Positions 17,748 to 26,522 of a DNA stretch of 64,000 nucleotides are shown here, piece by piece. Position 1 is the first letter of the stretch. Each line of letters starts with the position of its first letter. Origin of the DNA: Algoriphagus winogradskyi (GTDB taxonomy: Bacteria; Bacteroidota; Bacteroidia; Cytophagales; Cyclobacteriaceae); the NCBI RefSeq assembly GCF_900182815.1, contig NZ_FXUA01000006.1, positions 62,001 to 126,000 on the forward strand. The letters are read 5' to 3'. Both the position numbers and the translations under genes were made by a program. The notes beneath the pieces were generated by a model that was not told where the DNA came from, did not search any database, and was given only the letters and a program-made list of their open reading frames with translations.

Positions 17748-18751
17748 AAACCTGTGCCATCGTCATACTGAATTACAATGGGGAAGAAATGCTAAAGACA
17801 TTTCTTCCTTCAGTTTGTATGCATAGTATTTATGACGTTTGGGTGATAGACAATGCAAGTACTGACGACTCCATAGATTTTTTAGACGTTAACTTCCCTC
17901 AGATCAAGCAAATCAAACTTGAGGAAAATTTTGGTTACGCGGGAGGATATAATGCTGGTTTGGCTACGATTAGGGGACAGTATGAATATTACATTCTGTT
18001 GAATTCCGATGTGGAAGTAAGCCCTGATTGGGATTATACTATGGTCACTTGGATGAAGGCTCATCAGGACTACGCAGCACTCCAACCAAAAATTCTCTCA
18101 TGGAAGGAGAGAGGTGTGTTTGACTATGCCGGTGCCGGTGGAGGGTTTTTGGATCGCTATGGTTACCCTTACTGTCGAGGTAGAATATGGGAAACTATAG
18201 AAAAAGATTCTGGTAAATACGATGACATAATTGATGTGGATTGGGCCTCAGGAGCCTGTATGGTAGTTAATGCCTCATTATTCCACGATTTGTCTGGATT
18301 TGATTCAGATTTTTTTGCGCATATGGAGGAAATAGATCTTTGTTGGAGAATGCGAAGATCAGGCTGGAAGATTGGCTATTACGGACCAGTGGCAGTCTAT
18401 CATTTAGGAGGAGCCACGCTTGACAGAGCAAGTCCGAAGAAATTATACCTGAATATTAGAAATAGTCTGAGTATGATTTATAAGAATGAGAGCTCATCAA
18501 GATTCCTCAAAATTTTTATGGTCAAGTCTTTGTTAGAGCATCTTGCTGCAATTAGCTACATGAGCCAAGGCAGAAAAGAATTTGCGAAAGCAGTTTTGAA
18601 TGCTTACAAACACTTTGGAGATAAAAAGAAAGCAATAAATAAATTCCATCCTACCATGGAAGGAAGAAAGGAAATACCAAGAAGGGGGAAGGTAGGTCTG
18701 ATCTTTTGGAACTGGAAAGTTCTAGGGAAAAAGACCTTTGATCAACTTTAA
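17744..18751 (+). CDS. Family 2 glycosyltransferase
   Basis: 335 residues. GT-A fold: 'ILNYNGEEML', 'VWVIDNASTDDSIDFL', the DXD-like 'LLNSDVEVSPDW', and 'GFDSDFFAHMEEIDLCWRMRRSGW', which carries the ED/acceptor region of rhamnosyltransferase-like enzymes. No membrane helices beyond a weak C-terminal stretch. It transfers an unknown nucleotide-sugar in envelope polysaccharide or lipid glycosylation. It overlaps ybaB by 4 bp and ends 4 bp over the convergent pspC gene. Confidence 0.9.
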   Translation: MKTCAIVILNYNGEEMLKTFLPSVCMHSIYDVWVIDNASTDDSIDFLDVNFPQIKQIKLEENFGYAGGYNAGLATIRGQYEYYILLNSDVEVSPDWDYTMVTWMKAHQDYAALQPKILSWKERGVFDYAGAGGGFLDRYGYPYCRGRIWETIEKDSGKYDDIIDVDWASGACMVVNASLFHDLSGFDSDFFAHMEEIDLCWRMRRSGWKIGYYGPVAVYHLGGATLDRASPKKLYLNIRNSLSMIYKNESSSRFLKIFMVKSLLEHLAAISYMSQGRKEFAKAVLNAYKHFGDKKKAINKFHPTMEGRKEIPRRGKVGLIFWNWKVLGKKTFDQL

Positions 18752-18966
18752 TCGAAAAGAACTGGATTGTTCTTTTTCCTGAAAAACTTTCTGATTTTCA
18801 TAGTCATGGCCATACTTACGTAAAGAATAACCGGTGAGCCCATTGTGACAAATGAGGCATAAATGAAGAATAAACGAATACTGTCAATTGGAAAATTGAG
18901 TTTTTCACCCAAGCGTGAGCATACCCCAAAGGCTCTTTCTTCGAAAAATATTTTCAGCTTTTCCAT
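18748..18966 (-). CDS. PspC domain protein
   Basis: 72 residues made almost wholly of a PspC domain: 'AFGVCSRLGEKLNFPIDSIRLFFIYASF' followed by a second hydrophobic helix and a basic C-terminal tail. Such proteins sit in the inner membrane; PspC in E. coli takes part in the phage-shock envelope response, but Bacteroidota lack most of that system, so the role is open. Divergent from the TPR/OmpA-like gene with 61 bp between. Confidence 0.85.
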   Translation of the reverse strand: MEKLKIFFEERAFGVCSRLGEKLNFPIDSIRLFFIYASFVTMGSPVILYVSMAMTMKIRKFFRKKNNPVLFD

Positions 18967-19027
18967 GGTTATAGATGATTTCGTTGCGGTAAATTTAGAA
19001 AAAAGTCTGGTGAATTAATAAATAAGA

Positions 19028-20830
19028 ATGTTAGACCTATTGTTTAAGAAAAAGCCTGTTTTGTTATTATTTGTTTTATTCCCAATACTTTGCGGTTCAA
19101 TAATTATGCCCGAAACTGACTTTTTGGAAGATTCGAAAGTGGTCCCGGGTAAGTTGGAGTTTATCAGAGATTCTGTGAGATTCGAAGTGACAGGTACAAT
19201 TCCAATTGAATCTGCCCTTAGTCCCAAAAATCCTAAAATTAATGTTCTTCTCAAATCTTCGGAAAACTCCCTGCTTTTTGAAGCACTTGAGTTGACCAAA
19301 AATGTAGGGGACTACTCTTATAATCAATCCTTTACTTTAGCCTATGAGCCTTGGATGGAAGGAGCTTTTCTGGAAATTCAGTTTTTTCAAGGGAAAAAAG
19401 CGCTTGATGAACCGTATCAGAAGAAGGTTTTGGCGCGGGGAGTAATAACAACGCCATTACTGGCGAAAGTAGGGAAGGTGAATTACGATGAACCTATTCC
19501 TCAGGTAGGGCTTTTTATATCGACAGGAATCATGGATACAGATCTGTCACGGTCCAAAGAGTTTTTAATCAAATTCGATGCTGGGTCTTCCACTATCAAA
19601 ATGAATAGTGCAAACACGCAAGCAATCGCCGATTTGAAGACTTTCCTCACTGAGAACTCGTCAGTTTTATCATTTAAAATCACTGGCGTGCAATCTCCTG
19701 AAACTGCAGAAGGTAGTAGCAGTAAGCTAGGGATGGATAGAGCAGAGGCAGTAAATAGATTGCTAAAAGAATCTAATATTTCGATAAGAGATAGCCTTTT
19801 AGAAGTGTCTTCGAGATGGAATGACTGGTTCGATTTTCGTTTGCTGCTCCGTGAGTATGAAAAAATTTCTACACAGCGTAAGGATCAGTACTATGCAGTA
19901 TTGTTAAATGAATTGGATTATCAGACTCAATCTCAGGCATTAAGAAAAATATCAGGTTTTAATCAAGTGGCAAGTGATTTATTCCCAAATCTGAGAGTTG
20001 CAAAAATTGAAGTAGTAGCTAAACCTCTTCTGGGGCTTAATCAGGCTCAGTCTATGATTCTCCAAAAAGCACTTGAGCAAAGTAATGGGAATTCTGAGCT
20101 TGATATGGCTGATTGGGCTATTGCTGGAGAAACTACCCCTAGGTTGGAAGACAAGGCTAAGATCTACAGTAAGATGACGGAATTGTTTCGGTCTGTGATT
20201 CCGTATAATAATTTGGCAGTAGTAAAGATGCGCTTGGCACAGCGAACCCTGGATCAGGAGGCGAAAGATGCGCTGTGGAAAGAAGCAAATGAGCTTCTGT
20301 ACCAAGCTGCCAAAATTGACACCAATCCCTATGTGCTACATAATCAAGGGCAGATCATGGTTCTGCAGGGCAAAACTTGGGAGGCGTATAAGAAACTTTC
20401 GGATGCTTCAGTACTCACTCGGAATGATAATTTCCTCAGGTACAATGAAAGCTTGAGAGGTGCATTGGATATTTTGAGAGGTGATTATAAGTTGGCCACA
20501 CTTCGTTTTAATTACAACTATACCGAGCCTAAGGATTTTTTCAACAAGGGATTGGCCTATTATCTTGCAAAGGATTTTGCGAATGCTAGTCTGTCTTTTG
20601 AGGAGTCTGTTATGGCTGGGAGAAACTATGGCTATGGTTTTTATGGGCTGGCTATGATAGCAGCCGAAAGTGGCCAAGCAGAAGTAGCGCTTCTGCAGTT
20701 GGACAGAGCGATCCATTCCAGTGAATTGCTTTATCAAAAAGCTCTGGTAGATCCGATTTTTGAAGAAATCCGATCTACTGACGAATTCTTTCAGATTTTT
20801 AGACCTGCTGCAAGCAAAAAAGAAAATTAA
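19028..20830 (+). CDS. Exported protein with OmpA-like region and TPR repeats
   Basis: 600 residues. A hydrophobic N-terminus (10-24) gives a signal peptide; Cys22 could be lipidated, but the lipobox (PILC) is poor. Residues about 182-250 resemble an OmpA_C domain ('FDAGSSTIKMNSANTQAIADL', then 'GMDRAEAVNRLL'), and residues about 380-595 form several tetratricopeptide-like helix pairs ('WAYKKLSDASVLTRND', 'NASLSFEESVMAGRNYGYGFYGLA'). The mixture suggests a cell-wall-associated scaffold. I do not recognise an orthologue. It is monocistronic by position. Confidence 0.65.
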   Translation: MLDLLFKKKPVLLLFVLFPILCGSIIMPETDFLEDSKVVPGKLEFIRDSVRFEVTGTIPIESALSPKNPKINVLLKSSENSLLFEALELTKNVGDYSYNQSFTLAYEPWMEGAFLEIQFFQGKKALDEPYQKKVLARGVITTPLLAKVGKVNYDEPIPQVGLFISTGIMDTDLSRSKEFLIKFDAGSSTIKMNSANTQAIADLKTFLTENSSVLSFKITGVQSPETAEGSSSKLGMDRAEAVNRLLKESNISIRDSLLEVSSRWNDWFDFRLLLREYEKISTQRKDQYYAVLLNELDYQTQSQALRKISGFNQVASDLFPNLRVAKIEVVAKPLLGLNQAQSMILQKALEQSNGNSELDMADWAIAGETTPRLEDKAKIYSKMTELFRSVIPYNNLAVVKMRLAQRTLDQEAKDALWKEANELLYQAAKIDTNPYVLHNQGQIMVLQGKTWEAYKKLSDASVLTRNDNFLRYNESLRGALDILRGDYKLATLRFNYNYTEPKDFFNKGLAYYLAKDFANASLSFEESVMAGRNYGYGFYGLAMIAAESGQAEVALLQLDRAIHSSELLYQKALVDPIFEEIRSTDEFFQIFRPAASKKEN

Positions 20831-20912
20831 AGGTTAATCTAGATTAGGAAGAATTATTCTTTTGCCTTGACAAAGAGAATGTTAAGTAATTAAGGAGGCT
20901 GCTATGGACTAA

Positions 20913-21674
20913 TTATTCGTAAAGATTTCCAGCTTTTGCTTGGCAGATATCTACCATAAGTTGAGCCACTTTATCAGTCACGTCCTCAAGGTATTTCTTG
21001 CCCTTTTCTGGTGAGGATTTTTTCGGATTACCAATTCCTGTATCTTCGGTGACTTCTGACCATTTCCGCTCAGCCCAAGCCCATTTCTCTTTTATTCCTT
21101 GAATTTTAGATTTTTTTTCCGCCCCATCTCCCGCTTGATCTAGCGGTAAAACCAACTCTGGATGTAGATGCATGATGATGGAAGTTTCCATTTCATCAGC
21201 ATGGTCTCCCGCTTCTTCAAAGTATTTCGTTTTGTCCAGAGCCTGAAACCAATTACAGGTGAAAAGCATCATGTCAGGAAACTGCAGTCCCAGCTCACGA
21301 AGCATGGTCTTGAAATCATTTCCTCCATGGCTGTTTAGGATTAATAGCTTCTTGGTTCCCTGACGATCCAGCACAGTGATAATGTCTTTAAGAATTAATA
21401 GCTGCGTACTAGGATTTAGGTTGATGTCCAGGTAGATGTCTGATTGCCCAGTGTTTACTCCAAATGGGATAGTAGGCATAATTGTGACATTGGCTCCTTT
21501 TTCCCATGCTTTTCTTCCAGCTTCACTGGCTACAGCATCTGCTTCATAGACATCCGTACCATAGGGCATATGATAATTATGCGCTTCAGTTGCTCCCCAA
21601 GGCAACACAGCCAATTCAAAACGATGATCTTTTAGTGTTTTCCAGTTTGATTCAGCTAGTAGGTAGGGTTTCAT
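20913..21674 (-). CDS. Creatininase family protein (putative amidohydrolase)
   Basis: 253 residues, the family's usual length. Metal-binding motifs: 'LPWGATEAHNYHMPYGTDVYEAD' (E30, H32, D41), 'LNSHGGND' and 'GDHADEMETS'. The family includes creatinine amidohydrolase and the FAPy deformylase of riboflavin/F420 synthesis; the residues do not tell which substrate is used. It is divergent from the glycosylasparaginase gene with about 170 bp between, so a shared nitrogen-compound breakdown role is possible but unproven. Confidence 0.87.
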   Translation of the reverse strand: MKPYLLAESNWKTLKDHRFELAVLPWGATEAHNYHMPYGTDVYEADAVASEAGRKAWEKGANVTIMPTIPFGVNTGQSDIYLDINLNPSTQLLILKDIITVLDRQGTKKLLILNSHGGNDFKTMLRELGLQFPDMMLFTCNWFQALDKTKYFEEAGDHADEMETSIIMHLHPELVLPLDQAGDGAEKKSKIQGIKEKWAWAERKWSEVTEDTGIGNPKKSSPEKGKKYLEDVTDKVAQLMVDICQAKAGNLYE

Positions 21675-21847
21675 ATGTATTATATTACTTGAGGTTGGTA
21701 TAATGGAGATAATTTGATCAGTGATATTCTCGTTTTCAGTTGCCTTGGACGGCTTATTTCATCAACGGATTTTAAATGAAGTGAAGGATGGTTAGCCTAA
21801 TTAGCTCCAATTTTAATAATTTGAGGCCTGATTCTAAATTAACGCGA

Positions 21848-22837
21848 ATGTCACAAAGAAGAAAATTTATCAAGCAATCCCTAATGGGCTCTGCCTTATT
21901 TATACCTGGAGTATCATCTATAGCGGAAGCAACAGCTCCTTCGCTTTTCAAAGGAGAAAAGCCCCTAATCCTCTCTACCTGGAATCATGGATTGCCAGCA
22001 AATGCTGCCGCGGTTGAAAAATTGAAGTCAGGAGGAAGTATTATTGATGCGGTTGAAACTGGGGTAAAGGATACGGAATTAGATTTAAGTAACCTTTCAG
22101 TAGGCTTGCAAGGCTTACCAGACCGGGAGGGGATTACCACTCTTGATGCTTCAATTATGTCTGGTGACGGCTCCTGTGGAGCTGTGGCTTTCGTGAGACA
22201 AGTGAAGCATCCGATTTCACTGGCGCGAGTGGTGATGGAAAAAACTCCTCATGTAATGATAGTAGGAGAGGGTGCCAAGCAGTTGGCTATTGCTGAAGGC
22301 TTTCCTATAGAGAAAGAGGAATTGAGCCCCGGCGCAAAAAAAGCCTACCTTAAATGGAAGGAAACTAGCCAATACAAGCCTGTGATCAATATTGAAAACC
22401 ACGATACTATCGGAATGATTGGTATGGATGCGAAAGGAAATCTTGCAGGAAGTTGTACTACGAGTGGGCTTTCCTACAAAATGCATGGAAGAGTGGGGGA
22501 CAGCCCGATAATTGGGGCTGGATTATTTGTAGATAATGAAGTAGGAGCAGCTACTGCAACAGGACTTGGCGAATCGATTATTAGGATTTGCGGAAGCTTT
22601 TTGATCGTTGAGTTAATGCGTCAGGGACGCACTCCTCAGGAAGCGTGTGAAGAAGCAGTTAGACGTTTGATTGCAAAAAACAGCAAGGATATTAAAGATA
22701 TACAAGCTGGATTCCTAGCTATGAATAAAGATGGAGAAGTAGGGGCTTATGCCGTTCATCCAGGTTTCAACTTTGCACAAGCGACGCTGCAAAACAATGT
22801 AATGATTGACTCGGGTTCTCATTTCAAAAAAGGATGA
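21848..22837 (+). CDS. N4-(beta-N-acetylglucosaminyl)-L-asparaginase-like Ntn hydrolase, Tat-exported
   Basis: ATG at 21848 is chosen because it starts a twin-arginine signal (MSQRRKFIKQSLMGSALFIPG); an upstream in-frame ATG at 21788 would bury it. From 21848 the protein has 329 residues. The autoproteolytic nucleophile is T187 in 'HDTIGMIGMD', followed by 'SCTTSGLSYK', 'GRVGDSPIIGAG' and 'ATATGLGE', the glycosylasparaginase pattern. It cleaves the GlcNAc-Asn bond of glycoasparagines in the periplasm. The last 4 bp overlap cutC. Confidence 0.93.
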   Translation: MSQRRKFIKQSLMGSALFIPGVSSIAEATAPSLFKGEKPLILSTWNHGLPANAAAVEKLKSGGSIIDAVETGVKDTELDLSNLSVGLQGLPDREGITTLDASIMSGDGSCGAVAFVRQVKHPISLARVVMEKTPHVMIVGEGAKQLAIAEGFPIEKEELSPGAKKAYLKWKETSQYKPVINIENHDTIGMIGMDAKGNLAGSCTTSGLSYKMHGRVGDSPIIGAGLFVDNEVGAATATGLGESIIRICGSFLIVELMRQGRTPQEACEEAVRRLIAKNSKDIKDIQAGFLAMNKDGEVGAYAVHPGFNFAQATLQNNVMIDSGSHFKKG

Positions 22838-23577
22838 GTAAAATAATCTTAGAATCTCCAGTGTTCAATGTTGAGGCAGCTTTAGATGCAGCTCAATTTG
22901 GAGTGGATAGATTGGAGCTTTGTGCTAATTTTCCGGAGGGTGGAGAGACGCCAAGCATAGGAATGCTAAAATTTCTAAAGACAGAAATAGATATTCCTGT
23001 ATTTGTAATGATCCGTCCAAGAGGAGGGGATTTCGCATACTCTCAAAAGGAATTGATGGTGATGAAGCGCGATATAGAATTGCTTGGGGAGCATGGTGCT
23101 GATGGTTTTGTTTTTGGTGTTTTGGATAATCAGGGGTATGTGGATAGCGATTCTTGTAAAACTCTTTTACGAGCAGCCTCTGGAAAGCCATGTACTTTTC
23201 ATCGTGCATTTGATGCTTCAGCTGATTTCTTTGATTCCTTGGAGAAAATCATTTCCTGTGGATTTGATAGAATATTGACATCTGGAGGTAAAAATTCTGT
23301 AACCGAAGGGATGGATATCCTGAAAGAATTACTCGTGAAAGCTCAGGGTAGGATTAGTATTATGCCAGGTGGAGGAACTAAACCAGCGCATGTGTTGGAG
23401 TTGAGGAAAACTGGATTTTTGCAAGAAATCCACGCTTCCTGCAAGACTAGAATTCCTTCCGCTAATCAATTTGTAAACCCAGATTTGTCATTCTCTGATG
23501 ATCCACAATCATTCACACACCATCTTAGAATTGACAAGGAAGTGGTTGAACAATTTTTGAAAGTGATAGCAGGATAA
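22834..23577 (+). CDS. cutC: CutC family protein
   Basis: 247 residues with the CutC barrel motifs: 'RLELCANFPEGGETPS', 'VFVMIRPRGGDF', 'HGADGFVFGVLD', 'TFHRAFDAS', 'FDRILTSGGKNSV' and 'IMPGGG'. Named for copper homeostasis in E. coli, but a direct copper role is doubtful; an unknown enzyme on a TIM barrel is equally likely. ATGA overlap with the glycosylasparaginase gene means the two are co-translated, which is an unusual partner. Confidence 0.93.
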   Translation: MSKIILESPVFNVEAALDAAQFGVDRLELCANFPEGGETPSIGMLKFLKTEIDIPVFVMIRPRGGDFAYSQKELMVMKRDIELLGEHGADGFVFGVLDNQGYVDSDSCKTLLRAASGKPCTFHRAFDASADFFDSLEKIISCGFDRILTSGGKNSVTEGMDILKELLVKAQGRISIMPGGGTKPAHVLELRKTGFLQEIHASCKTRIPSANQFVNPDLSFSDDPQSFTHHLRIDKEVVEQFLKVIAG

Positions 23578-23609
23578 GTCAAGTTACCTTCCTGTTTAAT
23601 TAATTCAAC

Positions 23610-23643
23610 AAAGAGTCACTTAATTATAAGTGACTCTTTGTTT
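23610..23643 (+). terminator. Terminator after cutC
   Basis: AAAGAGTCACTTA and its near-complement TAAGTGACTCTTT form a long stem with a very small loop, followed by GTTTG; 33 bp past the cutC stop. Confidence 0.85.
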
Positions 23644-23778
23644 GTAGAGGGGTTTAGTGTATTTTGAATTGATGACGATTTTAAAAATATAGTACTGATT
23701 ATATCTATTTTTTAAACTATAATTTTTAATTGTAGTATATATTCAGTAATTTATTCTTTCAACTTTAATTTTTAATTT

Positions 23779-24240
23779 ATGGTAAAAAGTTATCAAGGGG
23801 TAAGGATGGCAGAGCCCAAAAAAGCCCCGATTCCACAAATTCTCGTCAAAGAGTATATGAGTACCAGTTTGATTACTTTCAAGCCAGATGATACCATCGA
23901 TCAGGTGATGGAGGTTCTCACCAAGCGGAAAATTTCAGGCGCACCTGTAATAGATGCATCCGGTGGGCTGGTTGGCATTATCTCAGAAGTGGATTGTCTC
24001 AAGGAGATAATCAAAGGGAAGTATACCAATACACCGAAGTTTCCAGCAAAAGTAAGTGAACACATGTCCGTTGATGTGCTTACACTTTCTCCTGATTTAT
24101 CAATATTCGATGCAGCATCTTTATTTTTAGAACATAAAATCCGAAGATTCCCAGTAATGAAAGATGGCGTGCTTTTAGGTCAAATAAGCCTTAGTGATAT
24201 AATCAGAGCATTCCCTACAATGAAACATACTACATGGTAA
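23779..24240 (+). CDS. Two-CBS-domain protein
   Basis: 153 residues: two CBS modules (about 25-85 'VKEYMSTSLITFKPDDTIDQVMEVL', 'GAPVIDASGGLVGIISEVD'; about 92-150 'VSEHMSVDVLTLSPDLSIFDAA', 'RRFPVMKDGVLLGQIS'). CBS pairs bind AMP, ATP or SAM and act as energy sensors. No catalytic domain, no signal peptide. The AT-rich 135 bp upstream contains an imperfect inverted repeat around 23720-23740. Monocistronic, flanked by terminators. Confidence 0.9.
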   Translation: MVKSYQGVRMAEPKKAPIPQILVKEYMSTSLITFKPDDTIDQVMEVLTKRKISGAPVIDASGGLVGIISEVDCLKEIIKGKYTNTPKFPAKVSEHMSVDVLTLSPDLSIFDAASLFLEHKIRRFPVMKDGVLLGQISLSDIIRAFPTMKHTTW

Positions 24241-24262
24241 ATAAAAAATTGGTTTAAAATGT

Positions 24263-24298
24263 AAATGCCCCTAAAGATATGTATTCAGGGGCATTTTT
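24263..24298. terminator. Bidirectional terminator between CBS-domain gene and metZ-like gene
   Basis: AAATGCCCCT and AGGGGCATTT make a 10 bp stem followed by T on the plus strand; on the minus strand it lies right after the stop codon of the PLP enzyme gene. Confidence 0.85.
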
Positions 24299-25470
24299 TA
24301 TTTGGAGGAGTCTATTGCTCTTTCCACATCTTGTATGATATCTTCGTAGTGCTCCAGACCCACGGATAGTCTTACTAGTCCATCCGAGATCCCCACCTGA
24401 GCTCTTTCTTCAGTAGATAGTTTGCTATGCGTAGTCGATGCTGGATGCGTCACTATACTTCGGCTATCTCCAAGATTTGCTGTAATGGAAATCATCTGAA
24501 GTTTGTCTATAAATCGCTGAGCGCGTTGTACTCCGCCTTTCAGGTCAAGTGTGATCACACCGCCTCCCTGGCTCATTTGCTTTTTAGCTACTTCGTATTG
24601 TGGGTGTGACTTCAAGAAAGGATATTTTACGGCTAGCAATTCAGAGTTGCCTTCAAAATATTCCGCAACTTTCAGCGCGTTACTACAGTGTCTGTCCATT
24701 CTTAAGCCTAGGGTTTCCATACTCTTGGCAAGAATCCAAGCATTGAATGGAGAAATGGCAGGACCTGTATGTCTGGCAAAAAACTGCACTTCTTTCATCA
24801 AGTCGGCTTTTCCTAAGATCAAACCTCCAAGTACTCTTCCTTGACCATCAATGTATTTCGTCGCACTGTGAGTCACAATATGTGCGCCCCACTTAGTTGG
24901 TTGCTGTAAGTATGGCGTTGCAAAGCAATTATCAACAACTAGGATTAGGTTGTGTGCAGCAGCGAATTTTCCAGCCCATTCCAAATCGATTATTTCCAAA
25001 CCTGGATTGGATGGAGTTTCAATAAAGAGCATTTTGGTATTGGGCTGTACGAGTTTTTCCCAGTTTAGATAATCTGAAATATCTCCGTAGGTAGAGGTTA
25101 TCCCCCACTTCGGAAACACTTTAGTCAACAGCTGGTGCGTAGAACCAAATAGGGAACGGGCAGCTAGTACATGATCTCCTTGCTGAAGCAATGCGGCAAT
25201 ACTTCCAAACATCGCAGCCATTCCTGATGCGGTTGCAAACCCATCTTCAGTTCCTTCCGCTGCACAAACTTTCTCAATGAGATCACTGGAGTTGGGGTTG
25301 GCATACCTAGAATAGATATTTCCTTCTTTTTCATCAGCAAAGGTGGCTCTGGCTTCTTCGGCAGAGTCAAATGTAAAGCTAGATGTAAGGTAAATCGGAG
25401 CAGAATGCTCTCTCTGGCTGGATTTGGAAGTGGAGATCCGTACAGAATTAGTTTCGAAATGCTTACTCAT
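24298..25470 (-). CDS. metZ: Trans-sulfuration PLP enzyme, O-succinylhomoserine sulfhydrylase/MetZ-like
   Basis: 390 residues of the Cys/Met-metabolism PLP family. Seen: 'YSRYANPNSSDLIEKV', the PLP-phosphate-binding 'ASGMAAMFGSI', 'DNCFATPYLQQP', and Schiff-base K205 in 'THSATKYIDGQGR'. It fits O-succinyl(or acetyl)homoserine sulfhydrylase; cystathionine gamma-synthase or methionine gamma-lyase cannot be excluded by eye. Placement under a SAM riboswitch argues for a biosynthetic methionine role. It has about 104 bp of leader after the aptamer. Confidence 0.85.
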   Translation of the reverse strand: MSKHFETNSVRISTSKSSQREHSAPIYLTSSFTFDSAEEARATFADEKEGNIYSRYANPNSSDLIEKVCAAEGTEDGFATASGMAAMFGSIAALLQQGDHVLAARSLFGSTHQLLTKVFPKWGITSTYGDISDYLNWEKLVQPNTKMLFIETPSNPGLEIIDLEWAGKFAAAHNLILVVDNCFATPYLQQPTKWGAHIVTHSATKYIDGQGRVLGGLILGKADLMKEVQFFARHTGPAISPFNAWILAKSMETLGLRMDRHCSNALKVAEYFEGNSELLAVKYPFLKSHPQYEVAKKQMSQGGGVITLDLKGGVQRAQRFIDKLQMISITANLGDSRSIVTHPASTTHSKLSTEERAQVGISDGLVRLSVGLEHYEDIIQDVERAIDSSK

Positions 25471-25573
25471 TTATTGATCAGTTAATATTTTGACATGACT
25501 AATCAAGCAGATTTGAGAAAATCAAACCCAAAAGCGGTAAACGAACTAAAAGGGATTATTGTGAAGTAAGCCA

Positions 25574-25674
25574 ATCTATAGTTCCCGCAAAGGGTAGGAT
25601 TTGGCACCGTTCTCCGTTTCGGGATGGTTGCCAGAGGGTCATAGAGCCTAATCTCTCGCCTCTTCTTTATAAAT
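25574..25674 (-). promoter_or_regulatory. SAM-I riboswitch aptamer upstream of the metZ-like gene
   Basis: Read on the minus strand: P1 ATTTATA pairs with TATAGAT (seven pairs, one wobble). P2 is GAGG..CCTC plus AGAG..CTCT. The conserved core contains 'CTATGA', 'TGGCAACC' and 'GGTGCCAAATCC', all diagnostic of the S-box/SAM-I fold; P4 is formed by CCC..GGG. About 104 nt separate it from the start codon, with a weak TTTGA/TCAAA hairpin but no U-tract, so translational control is more likely than termination. High SAM should repress the gene. Confidence 0.93.
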
Positions 25675-25745
25675 CAGTTGCCTGAAGTGATGCAAAGAAA
25701 GACCTAGATTTGGGGAAATCCAAATCTTATTTAATCAATTATGAT

Positions 25746-25873
25746 TATCCGCAATGTTACCAGTCACCTGAGAATCTTTGCTTATCAGGTTGGAAGATCG
25801 TTGACCGATGTCGGGTCTTAAATTTAACATTACTTACATTGCTTTTGCCACGTTACTGGTTGAAAAGCGGATA
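25746..25873 (-). repeat. Intergenic repeat copy C (128 bp)
   Basis: Same family as copies A and B but on the minus strand and shorter. Ends are TATCCGC-TTTTCAA-CCAGT and, inverted, TATCCGC-AATGTTA-CCAGT. It contains the blocks GTGGCAAAAGCAA and 'CTGATAAGCAAAGA' in the same order as copy A. It lies between the riboswitch and the end of pth, 10 bp past the pth stop codon. Confidence 0.75.
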
Positions 25874-25883
25874 TGCATATTAA

Positions 25884-26444
25884 TCAATCATTAAATTGAT
25901 TCATGGTGCGATCAATTCCTGTCGCACAAAAACTTAGAGTCATTTCTATCGCTTTATCCATCATAGTGGGTAATTCAGCGAATTCATCTTGGGTGAATTT
26001 CCCTAACACAAAATCGACTTGTCTACCTTTAGGAAAATCGTCTCCAATTCCCATTCTCAACCTTGGGTAGTTTTGTCCTCCTGTAAGTTCTTCGATATTT
26101 TTCAAGCCATTATGACCAGCAGCACTTCCTTTGGGTTTCATTCGAAGTTTCCCGAAGGGAATGGCTACATCATCTACGATTACTAAGGTGTTTTCCTTTG
26201 GGATTTGTAGTTCTTTCATCCAGTAGTTCATTGCTTTACCACTAAGATTCATATAAGTGGTTGGTTTGATTAGGTGAATTGTTCTGCCTTTAAACTTGAA
26301 TTCTGTTTTGAAGGCAAGACGATCACTTTTCCATGAGCATTGCTTCGCATCTGCAAGTCTATCCACGGTCAAAAATCCAATGTTGTGCCTGGTAAGTTCG
26401 TATTCTGGCCCTATGTTCCCTAGGCCTATGATTAAGTATTTCAT
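25884..26444 (-). CDS. pth: Peptidyl-tRNA hydrolase
   Basis: 186 residues, typical. '[21 protein letters not shown]' carries N10 and catalytic H20; '[12 protein letters not shown]', '[26 protein letters not shown]' and 'RMGIG' complete the active site. It releases peptides from prematurely dropped peptidyl-tRNA. It follows rplY with a terminator between, and the prs-rplY-pth order is common in bacteria. Confidence 0.96.
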   Translation of the reverse strand: MKYLIIGLGNIGPEYELTRHNIGFLTVDRLADAKQCSWKSDRLAFKTEFKFKGRTIHLIKPTTYMNLSGKAMNYWMKELQIPKENTLVIVDDVAIPFGKLRMKPKGSAAGHNGLKNIEELTGGQNYPRLRMGIGDDFPKGRQVDFVLGKFTQDEFAELPTMMDKAIEMTLSFCATGIDRTMNQFND

Positions 26445-26473
26445 CTTTTGTAGCTATCCGGCTTGAAAATAAA

Positions 26474-26502
26474 AAATCCTGCCCAGTTACGGGCAGGATT
26501 TT
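26474..26502 (-). terminator. Terminator between rplY and pth
   Basis: AAATCCTGCCC and GGGCAGGATTT make an 11 bp stem with a 6 nt loop, followed on the minus strand by an A/T-rich run. Read-through may still feed pth, which starts only about 30 bp further. Confidence 0.8.
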
Positions 26503-26522
26503 GAATGATTAAGAAGTTGAGA

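Noticed and set aside
20892..20912. Strong Shine-Dalgarno-like TAAGGAGG followed by ATG GAC TAA
   Set aside because: The frame is two codons long and ends against the creatininase gene; in a phylum that rarely uses this signal it is most likely chance.
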